Origin: Haliotis asinina
Lineage: Eukaryota > Mollusca > Gastropoda > Lepetellida > Haliotidae
Length of the DNA stretch: 64,000 nt
NCBI RefSeq assembly: GCF_037392515.1
Contig: NC_090288.1
Coordinates: 57,149,673 to 57,213,672, forward strand
Reading direction: 5' to 3'
The notes beneath the pieces were generated by a model. It saw only the letters and a program-made list of their open reading frames with translations, was not told the DNA's origin and did not search any database. Below are positions 24,560 to 36,126 of the stretch, piece after piece (within the stretch, counting starts at the first letter, position 1; every line of letters starts with the position of its first letter). The position numbers and the translations under genes are program-made.

Positions 24560-24892
24560 TAGGGGTGGTGGTTTAGCGTTGTGATGTATGTTTTCTTCAG
24601 AATGGATACAATGTGTGGAGCTAAACTGATGTGGCTCGCGCCCTGATTATTTTGGAGCATTGCCAAATGAGGCGTAAACCCATACTCTTTCACTCAGCTA
24701 GATAACACACGGACCGCCTTGATATTGCTGGAATATTGCAAAGAATTGGCGAAAAAACACTCACTGAATCAGTTTCTTCCTGAATTTCTCGCTTTCACGG
24801 GTACAACGTGTGTGGCATATCTCGCGTTCCACGTGTGATGTTGCTGGGGTATTGTTAAGTGGTCAGTGCGACGTAAAACCAAACTCACTCAC
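24560..24892 (+). repeat. Three SINE family A fragments in a row
   Basis: Diverged family A pieces at about 24560-24702 (GATACAATGTGTGGAGC to ACTCTTTCACTCAGC), 24715-24765 (GATATTGCTGGAATATTGCA) and 24796-24892 (CACGGGTACAACGTGTG to GTAAAACCAAACTCACTCAC). Each ends with the family tail, which suggests repeated insertion into the same tail sequence. Confidence 0.6.
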
Positions 24893-25551
24893 CGGATCGA
24901 GGTGAAGCTAACAGGATTTAAGGTTGATCTTTCAGTGCTATCTCTAGGTGAGAGAAACCCCACAGTGACATTGTTCCTCTCAAAAACCGATTATGTGTCG
25001 GCTTACCAAGACACATACATTTGTTTAGCGTTCAGGAGGTAGGGGTGACACACTCATAACAGAACTGACATTCTCATAAATAAGCCCATGTCGAGCACCC
25101 TGGGGAGAATTATCAGCCATTACGTATGTAGCCCTTAAGAATGTAGAGGGGATTTACTCCTGGTTATCACGCCAGGGCGTAACGCTTTGGCCTGTGTGTA
25201 TCAAACTGTACCTGGCGTGATGAGAACACTGGAACCTCAATACTCTGGACACTCCTCTTTCCGATCACACTGTTGACTTTGACAAACTGGACACGACAAT
25301 CTTTCCATGACTGCTTAATCTGCAAGTGCTTTCAACTGGATAGTTCAACATGCAACTTTTGTAAATTTGGTAGTAAAGCCTCATGTGAAAATATGTGGAG
25401 CACCATTTGTTCATGTAAACATACTGCATGCATGCATGCATGCATCCATCTACAATTGATTTTCACGTGTTCATTTATCATCCAAAACTGTGTTTTGACA
25501 GTAGATTTTGCACAATGCCCAAACAATACTATGACGTCTTATCGCAGTGGC
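24893..25551. other. No gene; ATGC microsatellite
   Basis: A short GCATGCATGCATGCATGC run lies at about 25428-25446. Open frames at 25273-25575 (plus) and 25332-25526 (minus) overlap it and lack support. Confidence 0.45.
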
Positions 25552-25640
25552 GTAGATCGATACTCATGGTGCTAATCTGGTCCAGACTCGATCACTTACA
25601 GACTCGTATACAGCTGGACCACTGCCGAGTGTAGCGTCAA
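25552..25640 (+). repeat. SINE family B 3' part
   Basis: CTAATCTGGTCCAGACTCGA, CACTTACAGACTCGTATACA and CTGCCGAGTGTAGCGTCAAA. Confidence 0.6.
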
Positions 25641-27364
25641 ACAAACAAATCTGTAACTGTTTCATTAGGAAAGTTGCTATCCTTTTATGCAGACTTCATT
25701 GTCAAAAGATTTGCGTGCAGATCACAACCCTTAATGTCATAGCACCGCCTCCTTAACGTGTCAGACGGAAAGTTTCAGTTACACCAGCACATGAACACGA
25801 ACACATTTAGGGAAATTTTCCAAGGAGGCGAAGTCAGACTGCCTGATAAATCGTTTTAGTAAGGTTATGGCAAAATGTGTGTACGTGTGTGCGTACACTA
25901 ACTTGTGGCGTCTCTTAACTTGTCTGTTGTCATTTGTTGTAAGCCCTCTGAGATAATGTGACGAAGCTGATCATTGATCTCCACTTAGATGTCCGAACTA
26001 GACCTCATTCCCCTTACTGGCGTGTGCCAGGCACAGAAACAAGAAGTGCCACCTATTAGCGTTCTTTGCTTTGACACGCACATAGGTGTCTAAACACCTC
26101 TGTTCCTCTTCACCGCATCATAGAGTTATAATTGTTCGAAGCCTTACTCTAGATAAGACCCCATATGCCAATTTGTCTTCCAAGATGGCCGCTTTCATTG
26201 TCTCGTTCTGACACACGTCTTAAAATATTCCATATCATTGCATAGTTAAGAGAAAATACGTTTGTCTATTCCTGCATATCCACCCCGAACACAGAGTTCA
26301 TTACACGAAATTCAATCTGATTCAATGTAATTTAGTCAAACGTATTTCATACATGTTTTGATATGGACAGTAGTCACATTTTCAGTTTATATCGTAGGAT
26401 GTCCATTAGGTAGATCTGAATATCGTACCATATACAGTCATGGCAGATTAAATGGTCTGTACCTTAATGCGTTCCACCTAACCGTACATCACTAATACAT
26501 TAGTCATGTAGGAGGAATGAGCTGACAAAGTACCGGTTCTCTACTTCACCGCACCTATTTAACTTACACCCTTCAGCGCTTTGCCATAAACATATAGGAC
26601 AATGATGCCTACTGGAGCCTTGTTAATATCAGCAAATATCTGAATTTGGGGGATAAGCATATTCAGTTTAGTCGGGTTTCTACAATGAACAATTATTCTC
26701 ATTTAAGTACATCAGAATGGCAAACATACTTTCATGACCATGGTAGTTTTGAATTAAAACTGAGTTTGCAGTTTCCCCTGACTAGAAACAGGCTTCATGA
26801 TTTCCAACATGGAGTTATCTCAATGGCATGGTTTGCATTTTTTTTCTTTTTTGTCTGTTTTTGGAGTGAGTTTAGTTTAATTCCACCGGGGTGTTTTGTT
26901 TTTATATTTTATATATACCTTTTTATTTCTTTTTTTTTTACTCTTTTTAAAATAGTTTTATCAAAGGACGACACATAAACATTTTTGGCAGTTCAAACAA
27001 TGTTTCATCGTTTGACAATAGCCCTTATAGCACTTACTGACTTACTAATAGTGTGTAAAGAAAAGTAAAATTGATGAACTATGCGCCATATTGAAATATT
27101 TTCTTGATGTCTAAAGTACTGTAAATTGATTGTCCCACTGAGTGACATGCAGCTACTGTCATAATCACGTACTATCATGTGGCAGTATTTTAAGCCAACT
27201 CATCCCCGGACGCTTTTAACTTTGGCTTACATCGTGCACAAGCAACAGCATCTCAGCTGATTATGTTGGAGTGTCTTGCAGGAACCTGACAGTTCCCATC
27301 ATCCCTAGCGAGATGACCTTTAGCTGGGATAACTCGTGCCTTTATATAATCTTGTAGCAATGAA
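25641..27364. other. No recognisable gene; YY1-type site
   Basis: Contains AAGATGGCCGC (26182-26192), an exact match to the YY1 consensus common just downstream of animal transcription starts; no exon was found after it. A segment at about 26019-26075 (GCCAGGCACAGAAACAAGAA) resembles one at 42718 and may be an old shared SINE. T-rich low complexity runs at about 26838-26950. Confidence 0.35.
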
Positions 27365-28343
27365 ATGTATCCCACGATCTAATATTGCATTGTGCGTTGT
27401 ACATCTTCAGAAAATGTTTCGTAGGGCATTCTGTGCGATGGTAATATTACATTGTGCATTGGGCACCTTCAGAAGAAGCTGTTACATTGTGAATTGCTCA
27501 CCTTAAGAAGAAACTGATACATTATGCATTGTTCCTGGTGATATTATTACATTGTGCGTTGTTCCACATGGTAATATTACCTTGCACATTGCTCAGCTTC
27601 GGAAGGAACTGATACATTGTGGATTGTTTCTCATGGTTATATTACATTGTGCGTTGGGCATCTTCAGAAGCTGTTACATTGTGCATTGTTCCTGATGGTG
27701 ATATTACATTGTGTGTTGGGCACCTTTAGAAGATGCTGTTACATTGTGCATTGCTCACCTTAGGAAGAAACTGATACATTATGCATTGTTCCTGGTGATA
27801 TTATTACATTGTGCATTGTTCCACATGGTAATATTACCTTGCACATTGCTCAGCTTTGGAAGGAACTGATACATTGTGGATTGTTTCTCATGGTAATATT
27901 ACATTGTGCGTTGGGCATCTTCAGAAGCTGTTACATTGTGCATTGTTCCTGATGGTGATATTACATTGTGCGTTGTGCGTCTTCAGATGAAGTTGTATTT
28001 TGTCCATTGTTCCCGATGGTAATTAAAATAAAATATGACATTGTGCGTTGGGCATCTTCAGACGATGCTGTTACATTGTGCATTGTTCCCGATGGTAATA
28101 TTACACTGTGCGTTGGGCACCTTCAGAAGAAGCTGTTACATTGTGCATTGTTCCTGATGGTAATTAAAATAAAATATTACATTGTGCGTTGGGCAGTTTT
28201 AGAAGATGCTGTAACATTGTGCATTGTTCCTGATGGTAATATTACATTGTGCGTTGGGCACCTTTAGAAGATGCTGTTACATTGTGCATTGTTCCCCATG
28301 GTAATAACACACTGTACGTTGGGCACCTTCTGGAGGTGTTGAT
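27365..28343. repeat. Minisatellite with higher-order structure
   Basis: Basic units contain TTACATTGTGCATTGTTCC, GATGGTAATATT and GGGCACCTTCAGAAGAAGCT. Larger repeats are superimposed: a block around CTGATACATTATGCATTG recurs at 27514 and 27771 (257-bp period), and a GGTAATTAAAATAAAATA block recurs at 28015 and 28156 (141-bp period). Open frames at 27968-28267 are repeat-derived. Confidence 0.85.
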
Positions 28344-29057
28344 ACATTTATCGTCATATTACTACAGTTGGGGTATTAGCACATTTGGTTTCAAATCCAT
28401 ACGTACAAATATCCTAGAATTCCACCACTGAAATGAGACCACACACAGGTAGGATTACCGCTGTTTTCGACAATACCTCACTTATACAGCAGCGGTCCAC
28501 TTGTCGCAAGAACTTCAGAAATTTAATGTGTACACGTGGCCATTCTTTGTTCAATGTTGTCCTTGGCAATAATCCAGGTACCAAAATGTTCATTGTATCT
28601 ATCGCTTTGTTACATACCTGTTCGTTATAAATCTAGTTCATTGTATGCACATACCATGATGAGGATAAGACTATTCGAGATTCCCTTTGTAAATGCCTTT
28701 CAAAGACATCTAAAAGCTTCTAGTTGGAAGATCCAAGAAGGACTGGTTTTAGAGAAGGCAGATAATCTCAGACTCTCGAAAGATCTAAAGAACTGACCAT
28801 AACCCGTCGTGTCATCATGATGTTCGTTCGCTTTACCTTTCACATCACCGTGCGTCATATCCCGGTGTACCCGGCGTTAACGGACAAAGCTGATGCAAAA
28901 CACAGTCTTACAGCCGATTTTGAAAAAGAAACATTTTCGTCATAGATTTCAAATCACACTAACCATAAATAATTGTAAAGGTAGACAACATGTGTCTTCG
29001 TGTAACGCAAGAGTGACTGAACAGTTATACGTGTGAGGTAGCAGATTCAGATTTGAG
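28344..29057. other. No recognisable gene
   Basis: The frame at 28536-28796 ends in a coding-like stretch (LFEIPFVNAFQRHLKASSW), but I recognise no family and see no clear splice boundaries. Confidence 0.35.
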
Positions 29058-29198
29058 CGTTTGACAGGAAAAAGTAGCGGTACATTACAAACAGATGTGA
29101 GCATTTAATATGAACAGGTAATGGTACATTACAAACAGTCTTCTAAAACCGTTTGATATGAACAGGTAGCGGTACATATTTCAAACAGTCTCCTAAAA
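29058..29198. repeat. Short tandem repeat, about 46-bp unit, 3 copies
   Basis: GTAGCGGTACATTACAAACAG-like motifs at 29077, 29121 and 29169, preceded by TTTGATATGAACAGG in the later copies. Confidence 0.6.
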
Positions 29199-30256
29199 CC
29201 TCCCTTACCCAGGAGATCTCTATTTGTCAGTACAACAACTACCGGGGTAGTCCAGACTCAGGGGCTAACAGCCCACGGCCTTCTTTCACAAGGCACTAAG
29301 GTGATAGTAAGTCACTAAGGTAACCTTAGTGCAATGTAAAAAAATGGTAAAGTAAGTTAGTAAATGTTGCCTCGTCCCTGGTATATTAAACCCTGTTAGG
29401 AAGAACCTCACCCAGTCGCCTTTGGCATCGAAACAAATTCAATTACGTCAGTTCCGTGTGCATGAGTAGCAGTTCGTCTCCTGGTCGCCATGAGTTTGTT
29501 TCGAGGTTTGTCGGCATCAGACTCGCGGTTTTTTTTAGTTTTTGTTTTGTTGAAGTGATTAAGTTTCGGACGCAAACTGACATGCCGTGATATAATTGAT
29601 AGGGAATACTAAACGACGTCCAGTGTAATACCATATTTATAAAAGGAGGGAATGGTTTGGTATCGAACCAGTGAAAGCGAATTCGATACCAATACCATTC
29701 ACGAGTTTCAAAAATACATATTACACGGGACATCGTTAAGTATTTTATTCATTACTCATTGGCAAGGTAATCTCGAGAAAAGTACTTCTTTCCTGGGTAG
29801 AGTATCCAACGCTTTCTGAGTCGAGTAAGGTCTGATACTGTCGTCACTGAGGTACTAGTATGTGTAATAATAGTGTAGAATAATTAAACAGTGATTTCTT
29901 CAACGGGTGAGTAACAAAAATACGTACAACACCTTCTCTTGTATACATCTCAGCACAAACTATTTATTCCAAGCAAGGGGAATGAGAGCGTCGCTAAGAC
30001 GGCGCTCTCGGTCGTGTTTCTTTGACGCCACTTGAGAGAGATGATGTATTTTACGTCCGCTTCGTTACTGTGGTCTCTCTACTGACACGAACATCACTGC
30101 TGCCTTCTGTCACAACTAAAACACTTCGCACAGTCCGAGGTTCTGACGAAAGAACACATTCCATGCACCAGTATTAGTAAACAAGCATATCATTTGTAAA
30201 GCGTGCTACTGATGACTGAACCAACACACAAAACAGGCAACGTGGTCTACAGTAAA
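29199..30256. other. No recognisable gene; GC-rich hairpin
   Basis: GAGAGCG at 29984-29990 pairs with CGCTCTC at 30003-30009 and the stem can extend to about ten pairs including one G-T pair. Otherwise nothing recognised. Confidence 0.4.
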
Positions 30257-30272
30257 TCAAGAGTTATCTCCC
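30257..30272. repeat. Dispersed 16-mer TCAAGAGTTATCTCCC
   Basis: Matches 16 of 16 bases of one arm, and 15 of 16 of the other, of an inverted repeat inside the Tc1-like element at 50375-50430. See the finding on this motif. Confidence 0.6.
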
Positions 30273-30360
30273 ATGCAACTGTCACCTTGCGAACAATATC
30301 CGCAGACGTGCAGTAAAACTAAAGTAATCAGTGAGCACATCCAGTCTTTCACTACTCATT

Positions 30361-30430
30361 ACTCGAGTAGTCTAATGGGTAGAGTGTCTATCCGCGGAAA
30401 GGAAGTTCACTGGTTGAACCTTGGCAGCGC
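30361..30430 (+). repeat. tRNA-like SINE remnant
   Basis: An A-box-like TAGTCTAATGGGTAGAGTG at 30368 and a B-box-like TGGTTGAACCTTGG at about 30411, spaced as in a tRNA. The stems do not close well, so it is read as a SINE head and not a tRNA gene. Confidence 0.4.
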
Positions 30431-31278
30431 TAAACTAAAAGACGTGAAAATACGTTACTTCCGACTTAGTCGATAGCTTAGCAAAAATTTGCTGAACATG
30501 ACAACCTGTGGTCGGTTCTGAGTCAGTGAGATGTGTAGAGCATCCTTATGAAGTGTCCTTGTCGAACTGCGCAAAGAGCAGAGACACCAAGCGGAAGATT
30601 CGGGAACCAATCAAGGAATGCTGGCAGTCACGCATGTACGTACAAGCACATCGCATGATCCGGAATATGGCATACAACTCCACTCCCTACTATCTCTTGT
30701 TTCCATGGTTATCACGAACGTATTAAGTGCCTTTTTGAGGTTCCATAAGGCTCGTGATTACCAAGAGCGCCACTGGTTTGAGTGCTGGTTCCTGTCTAGA
30801 CACTGTAATTAGAGCTAAGGACAAAACTCGGGACGCTGTTTTTGAGCAAATAGGGTAATGATTCACTGTCATATCAGTATACGCTAGCCACAAAACGAAA
30901 CTGCGCATGTAGGAAACCAAAACATATACTTGACCAACAGTTGGTATCAAATACATATGTTAACGCGGTAATTGGTGATAATTTAACGCAAATACAATAT
31001 AAGTCCAACTAGTCTGTCAACTTTGGGAACCCCTTCTGTAAAATATGTTCAAAATAACGTATATGTTAAGAAATAAAGTAATATTGTTTGCTGTGCGGTG
31101 TCACCATTTCACAACATTCACATACGTTATGATGTCAAAAACGGAAATATCCGAAGATTTCCGAATGTTACGAAATTTCGGAATGCATGTCAAAATACCG
31201 GTTTTCGATCGGAATATGTATCGTTTACCTATCTGAACCGGTAAATACCGGTAAACAGGTTACATTGCGCCGCACTTA
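30431..31278. other. No recognisable gene
   Basis: Unique sequence. The frames present overlap one another on both strands without domain support. Confidence 0.4.
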
Positions 31279-31461
31279 CAGCTGGCCACTATGCACACAA
31301 CTAGTCATAAACACACAGGTGGTCAATATACACACTCAGCTGGTCAACATACACACAGCTGATCACTATACACACACACACACACACACGGCTGTTCAAT
31401 ATACATGAACACCTGGCCACAATACACATACAACTGGTCAATATACACACACAGCTAGTTA
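31279..31461. repeat. 21-bp minisatellite, left block
   Basis: Units of the type CTGGTCAATATACACACACA, with an internal CA dinucleotide expansion at about 31370-31390. Confidence 0.85.
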
Positions 31462-31466
31462 ATATT

Positions 31467-31712
31467 CAACAGCATCCCCGCATCAAATTTACCACTGAAA
31501 CAGAGCAGAACATCCAACTATCTTTCCTCGATGTCCTTGTATCCCATACCACCTGCAACCAACTCCAAACATCCGTGTAGGTATAACATACCCATATGGA
31601 TCAATGCATCCACTACAAGTCCAACCATCCCCTTAAAGTCAAGACCGGCGTCATTTCTACATTGACCAGAAGGAAAACATCTGCTCTACAAATCTACAGG
31701 AAGAAAATGAAC
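31467..31712 (+). pseudogene. Penelope-like element reverse transcriptase fragment
   Basis: One uninterrupted alignment frame (codons from 31467) reads HPRIKFTTETEQNIQLSFLD, then VLVSHTTCNQLQTSV, then after two stop codons MDQCIHYKSNHPLKVKTGVI and STLTRR. The order (HP-IKFT-E, FLDVLV, LQTSVYRK-THTD, YLHY-SNHP-KVK-GVI-TL-RR) is the conserved C-terminal part of Penelope-like reverse transcriptases, normally followed by a GIY-YIG endonuclease that is absent here. TAG and TAA replace codons in the TSVYRKPTHTD-type segment without changing the frame. The piece is enclosed on both sides by the 21-bp minisatellite. Family assignment is from memory of the motif. Confidence 0.8.
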
Positions 31713-31782
31713 ACACAAGGAAAGTCTTTGTATAACGCATCCATGACCAACCTGATAACAGTTAACAGGTTAGTATGAACAA

Positions 31783-32612
31783 AGCTGGTCAGTATACACA
31801 CAGTTGGTAATTATACACAAAACTGATCACTATACACATGCAACTAGTCAAGATACACACAGCTCGTCAATATACACACACGGCTGGTCATAAAACACTA
31901 GTCAAAATACACACATCCAGTGAATACAGACACACCTGGTCTTTATACACACACAGCTAGTCATTATATATACACACAACTAGTCAATGTACACTCAGAG
32001 CTGGTCAATATGCACACACAACTGGTCACTATACACACACAGCTGATCAGTATACACACACCTAGTCAATACACACACAGCTGGTCCAAAACATACATAC
32101 AACTGGTCAACATACACACACCTGGTGAACATAGACACACAGCTGGTCTTTATACGCATACAACTTGTCGCTATATACACACAACTAGTCTATATACACA
32201 CACAGCTGGTCATATACACACACCTAGTGAATATATACACACAGCTGATCTTTATACACATACAGCTGGTCACTATACACACACAACTAGTAAATATACA
32301 CACACAGGTGATCACTATACACACAACTAGTCAATACACATACAGCTGATCCATAAAATACATACAACAGGTATACACACACAGCTGGTGAATATACAGA
32401 CAACTAGTCAATATACACACAAATGGTGAATATACATACACGGCAGGTTACTATATACACACATAGCTGATCACTATACACAGAAAAAGTCACTCTCATC
32501 ACTCACCTAGTTACTATACACACAAGCAGTCAATATACATCCATGCATAGCTGATCACTATACACACAGCTAGTCACTATATACACACAACTGGTCACTA
32601 TACACAATAGTC
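31783..32612. repeat. 21-bp minisatellite, central block
   Basis: About 40 diverged units of CTGGTCACTATACACACACA type. Since 21 bases equal seven codons, a 136-codon plus frame (31920-32330) reads HTQLVNI-like heptads; this is a by-product of the unit length. Confidence 0.9.
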
Positions 32613-32616
32613 AATT

Positions 32617-33564
32617 ACTAAGAAAGTGAAATCCCAAATATGACATATGTTGCATTTGACCACTTTCTAAATGGCATCGTGTAATCATAGCTTTTGGCCG
32701 TGGGAGCTGTGCCAATTTACACTCATCAGAGGGGTACACAAAGTACGTAGTCTAGACTACCAGTTGTCCGAATTTCATTTTTGTGGAAGTCGCGGTGGCT
32801 GAGCGGGCTAGGCGGCTGACTTTGTGTGCTGGCGATTAGGTGCCTGACTCTGAGGGTGCGGGTTCGAATCCCGGATGGGACTCAACCGAAAAAAAGTACT
32901 CGAATTTGTACTTTACTAAGAAAGTGAAATCCCAAATATGACATATGTTGCATTTGACCACTTTCTAAATGGCATCGTGTAATCATAGCTTTCGGCCGTG
33001 GGAGCCGTGCCAATTTACACTCATCAGAGGGGTACACAAAGTACGTAGTCTAGACTACCAGTTGTCCGACTTTCATTTTTGTGGAAGTCGCGGTGGCTGA
33101 GCGGGCTAGGCGACTGACTTTGTGTGCTGGCAATTAGGTGCCTGACTCTGAGGGTGCGGGTTCGAATCCCGGATGGGACTCAACCGAAAAAAAGTACTCG
33201 AATTTGTACTTCACTAAGAAAGTGAAATCCCAAATATGACATATGTTGCATTTGACCACTTTCTAAATGGCATCGTGTAATCAAAGCTTTCGGCCGTGGG
33301 AGCCGTGCCAATTTACACTCATCAGAGGGGTACACAAAGTACGTAGTCTAGACTACCAGTTGTCCAACTTTCATTTTTGTGGAAGTCGCGGTGGCTGAGC
33401 GGGCTAGGCGGCTGACTTTGTGTGCTGGCGATTAGGTGCCTGACTCTGAGGGTGCGGGTTCGATTCCCGGATGGGACTCAACCGAAAAAAAGTACTAGAA
33501 TTTGTACTTTACTAAGAAAGGGATTTACTAAGAAAGTGAAATCCCAAATATGACATATGTTGCA
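32617..33564 (+). repeat. Tandem array of tRNA-like SINE family C, 298-bp units
   Basis: ACTAAGAAAG unit starts fall at 32617, 32915, 33213 and 33511, exactly 298 bases apart. Three units are complete and nearly identical; a partial fourth restarts at 33527 and ends at 33564. Each unit carries a tRNA-like block (32789-32881, 33087-33179, 33385-33477) with an A-box-like GGTGGCTGAGCGGGCTAGGC and B box GGTTCGAATCC (GGTTCGATTCC in the third). The acceptor and anticodon stems pair poorly, so these are not functional tRNA genes. An A-rich stretch and AAAGTACTCGAATTTGTACT follow the tRNA-like part. Confidence 0.85.
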
Positions 33565-34312
33565 ATATACATATAACTAGTCCATACACACACTGGTCAC
33601 TACACACAAACAGGTGTTCAATATACACATACAGCTGGTCACTATTCACACACAGCTGGTCAATATACACTTATAACTAGCCAGTATACACACAAGTCAA
33701 TATACACGAACAGCTGGTCGATATACACACAACTGGTCACTTTACACACACATCTAGTCAATATATACACTCAGCTGGTCAACATACATGCACTACTGGT
33801 CACTGTACACACATAACTAGTCAATATACACACCAGTCAGTATGCATAGACAGCTAGTTAACATACACATGCAGCTGGTCACTATGCACACTCTAGTCAC
33901 AATACACACACAGCTGGTAACAATACACTCAATATACACACACAGTTGGTCAACATACATGCAGAGCTGATCACATACACATACAGCTGATCACTATACA
34001 CAGACAGCTGGTCACTATACAAACAACTGGTCACTATACAAACAACTGGTCAATATACACACACAGATGGTCAATATACACACACAACTAGTCAATATAC
34101 ACAAACAGCTGGTCTTTACACATATATAACTACAATCTGAAAATACACACATATACTCAATATCCAGACATAGCTGTAATCTGAAAATACATGCGGTGTA
34201 GTGAATATACACATGATATGACACACATATAGCTGTAAGGCAGTCACTGTACCGTGTACACTCAACTGGTCATTGCACCTAAACAACTAGTCCCAATACA
34301 CATATAGCTGAA
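33565..34312. repeat. 21-bp minisatellite, right block
   Basis: Continuation of the same CTGGTCAATATACACACACA units after the SINE array, showing that the array interrupts one original minisatellite. Confidence 0.9.
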
Positions 34313-34317
34313 AGCAA

Positions 34318-34353
34318 GTTCTCTCTCTCTCTCAAACACACACACACACACAG
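34318..34353. repeat. Compound CT/CA microsatellite
   Basis: A CT run directly followed by a CA run. Confidence 0.9.
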
Positions 34354-34867
34354 CGAGAACTGAGAATTATTGTCTATCATGTGTGCCTGCTGACCTCCAT
34401 GTTACTCGATCCTTAGCTGAGTAGTGGTATATACATTATGCAGTCTGTTTTTGTACACAACTAAAGCAGGTTTAACAATTTACAGTTTCAGTTCATATTC
34501 ATTGCATGTTTATGCATCATTGATGGTTAGAATATTTAATATAGTTTCAGTTGTTCAGTTACCATGGTTACCACATTTACAATTCACAGGTATACATATT
34601 TGCTACCTGAATATATTTTTACACGATTGACCTGTTAGTTATGGAATTCGAAATATTTCAGTAATTTTACTTGTGATTAACAAACAGTACAAAATATTGT
34701 ATGTCATTCAAAACACAGGCAACCAGATTGAGATAGAGCCTGATTTATCTCTACAACAAACATGTTTACTGGTATTGGATATTTCATCGGAGGTACCAGG
34801 CTAAAGATATCTGCATCACAGTCTACGGAAACGTTCTTGTCCCTCCTGCCCAGCACTGCCTGTAATT
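34354..34867. other. No recognisable gene; start of CpG-poor zone
   Basis: From about here CpG becomes scarce. No exon recognised. Confidence 0.4.
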
Positions 34868-35047
34868 CAAACAGTCTTACTGACACAAGTCAGGTTCACA
34901 CATCAAACAGCCTTGGAGACACAAGTCAGGTTCACACATCAAACAGCCTTGGAGACACAAGTCAGGTTCACACATCAAACAGCCTTGGAGACACAAGTCA
35001 GGTTCACACATCAAACAGCCTTAGTGACACAAGTCGGGTTCAGACAT
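34868..35047 (+). repeat. 36-bp minisatellite, five copies, frame-preserving
   Basis: Unit starts (CAAACAG) at 34868, 34904, 34940, 34976 and 35012 are exactly 36 bases apart. The middle units are almost identical. A 126-codon plus frame (34762-35142) stays open across them and reads a 12-residue repeat (TSQVHTSNSLGD). Without splice or domain support I treat the frame as incidental. Confidence 0.85.
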
Positions 35048-35219
35048 TTCCCATCTCACTGGGGTTCCTTTCCTTTCTACACAGGGTAATTCATTTCTAT
35101 CAAAGTTGTGTTTTTGACAGTGTAAGCACTAGTCTATTGTGACACTGACAAGCATGACAAATATCAGGGCTTAAGTGAAACTGAAACAAGACCTTCACTG
35201 AGAGCCTCCTCAACTCTTA

Positions 35220-35373
35220 GGGGCAGTGGGGTAGCCTAGTGTTTAAAGCATTCACTCGTCACGCCAAAGACCCGAGTTCGATTCCCCACATGGGTACAAT
35301 GTGTGAAGCCCATTTTCCGTCATGATATTGCTGGAATATTGCTAAAAAGAGGTGTAAAACTAAACTCACTCAC
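35220..35373 (+). repeat. SINE family A, full length
   Basis: The best complete copy: GGGGTAGCCTAGTGTTTAAA, GAGTTCGATTCCCCACATGG, GTACAATGTGTGAAGCCCA, TGATATTGCTGGAATATTGC, then GTGTAAAACTAAACTCACTC. The tail GCGGCG is changed to AGAGGTG, a CpG-decay pattern. Confidence 0.85.
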
Positions 35374-35949
35374 AGTCCAAGGCTTAAACTGTTTCTGTTC
35401 TGGGTGAAGATTAGTTTCCATGCTTATCATATGTACAAAAACATACATTATGCAGACAATTCCACTGTTAAAACTTGAATAAAAATAGAGAGAATCTCAA
35501 CAGATGTTACTGCAGCATTGACATTCAAATCCTTTCTGCATACATACTAAGGATTTTCAAAAACATAACTTGAGAGAAGTTAAAAAATAACCTAACTTAC
35601 AGAGCATGGTCACTAGATATAGAGAAAGAAACGAAAAAGGAACACATGAAAATTCAAGTGTTCCTTCAATATTTTTCAGTTTTCACCAGCAGCTTTGAAT
35701 ATCACTGTGTGAGGAAATCTGATAATGGGTGTGGTGGGCCAGGCTAGCAATTCAGCAAGCTTGAGTCAACTTTGTGTGCAAACTCTTTCAGTGTTGTCAG
35801 AACCCTTAATATACAATACACAACCCTGTGCAGTTAAAAGAATCCACAAATCTGTTGGTAAATGACCAGATGATGACCACATGAATATGTATACACACCC
35901 AGTAGAGGATACGGCAACATGCAGTACAAAGGAACAGAGCTTCAACTTT
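35374..35949. other. No recognisable gene
   Basis: CpG-poor, AT-rich sequence; possibly intron or 3' flank. No exon recognised. Confidence 0.4.
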
Positions 35950-36126
35950 TTCACCCATGTGGGAAATCAAACCAAGGTCATGATGGGGCGTTCAGGTAGG
36001 CCAGTGGTTTAAGCATTCACACATCATGTGAATGCAGTGTGTGAAGCTCATTTCTGGTGCACGCACACACACACCATGATATTGCTGTAATACTGCTAAG
36101 AGCAGCATGAAACTCAGATCACTCAA
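35950..36126. repeat. Two abutting SINE family A fragments
   Basis: A minus-strand piece (CCCATGTGGGAAATCAAACC, 35955-35985) meets a plus-strand copy (about 35985-36126; GGTAGGCCAGTGGTTTAAGC, TGTGTGAAGCTCATTTCTGG, a CACACACA insertion, ATGATATTGCTGTAATACTG). Their CpGs are lost. Confidence 0.6.

Noticed and set aside
27968..28267. 99-codon frame with internal repeats
   Set aside because: Entirely within the CATTGTGC minisatellite.
31920..32330. 136-codon repeat-rich plus-strand frame
   Set aside because: It follows from the 21-bp (seven-codon) minisatellite unit and has no other support.
32789..33477. Three functional tRNA genes
   Set aside because: B boxes are good, but the acceptor and anticodon stems do not pair as in a real tRNA and the blocks are parts of a 298-bp repeat unit with a dispersed decayed copy.
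32617..33564. CRISPR-like array because of regular spacing
   Set aside because: Units are 298-bp complete repeats without variable spacers, and the genome is eukaryotic.
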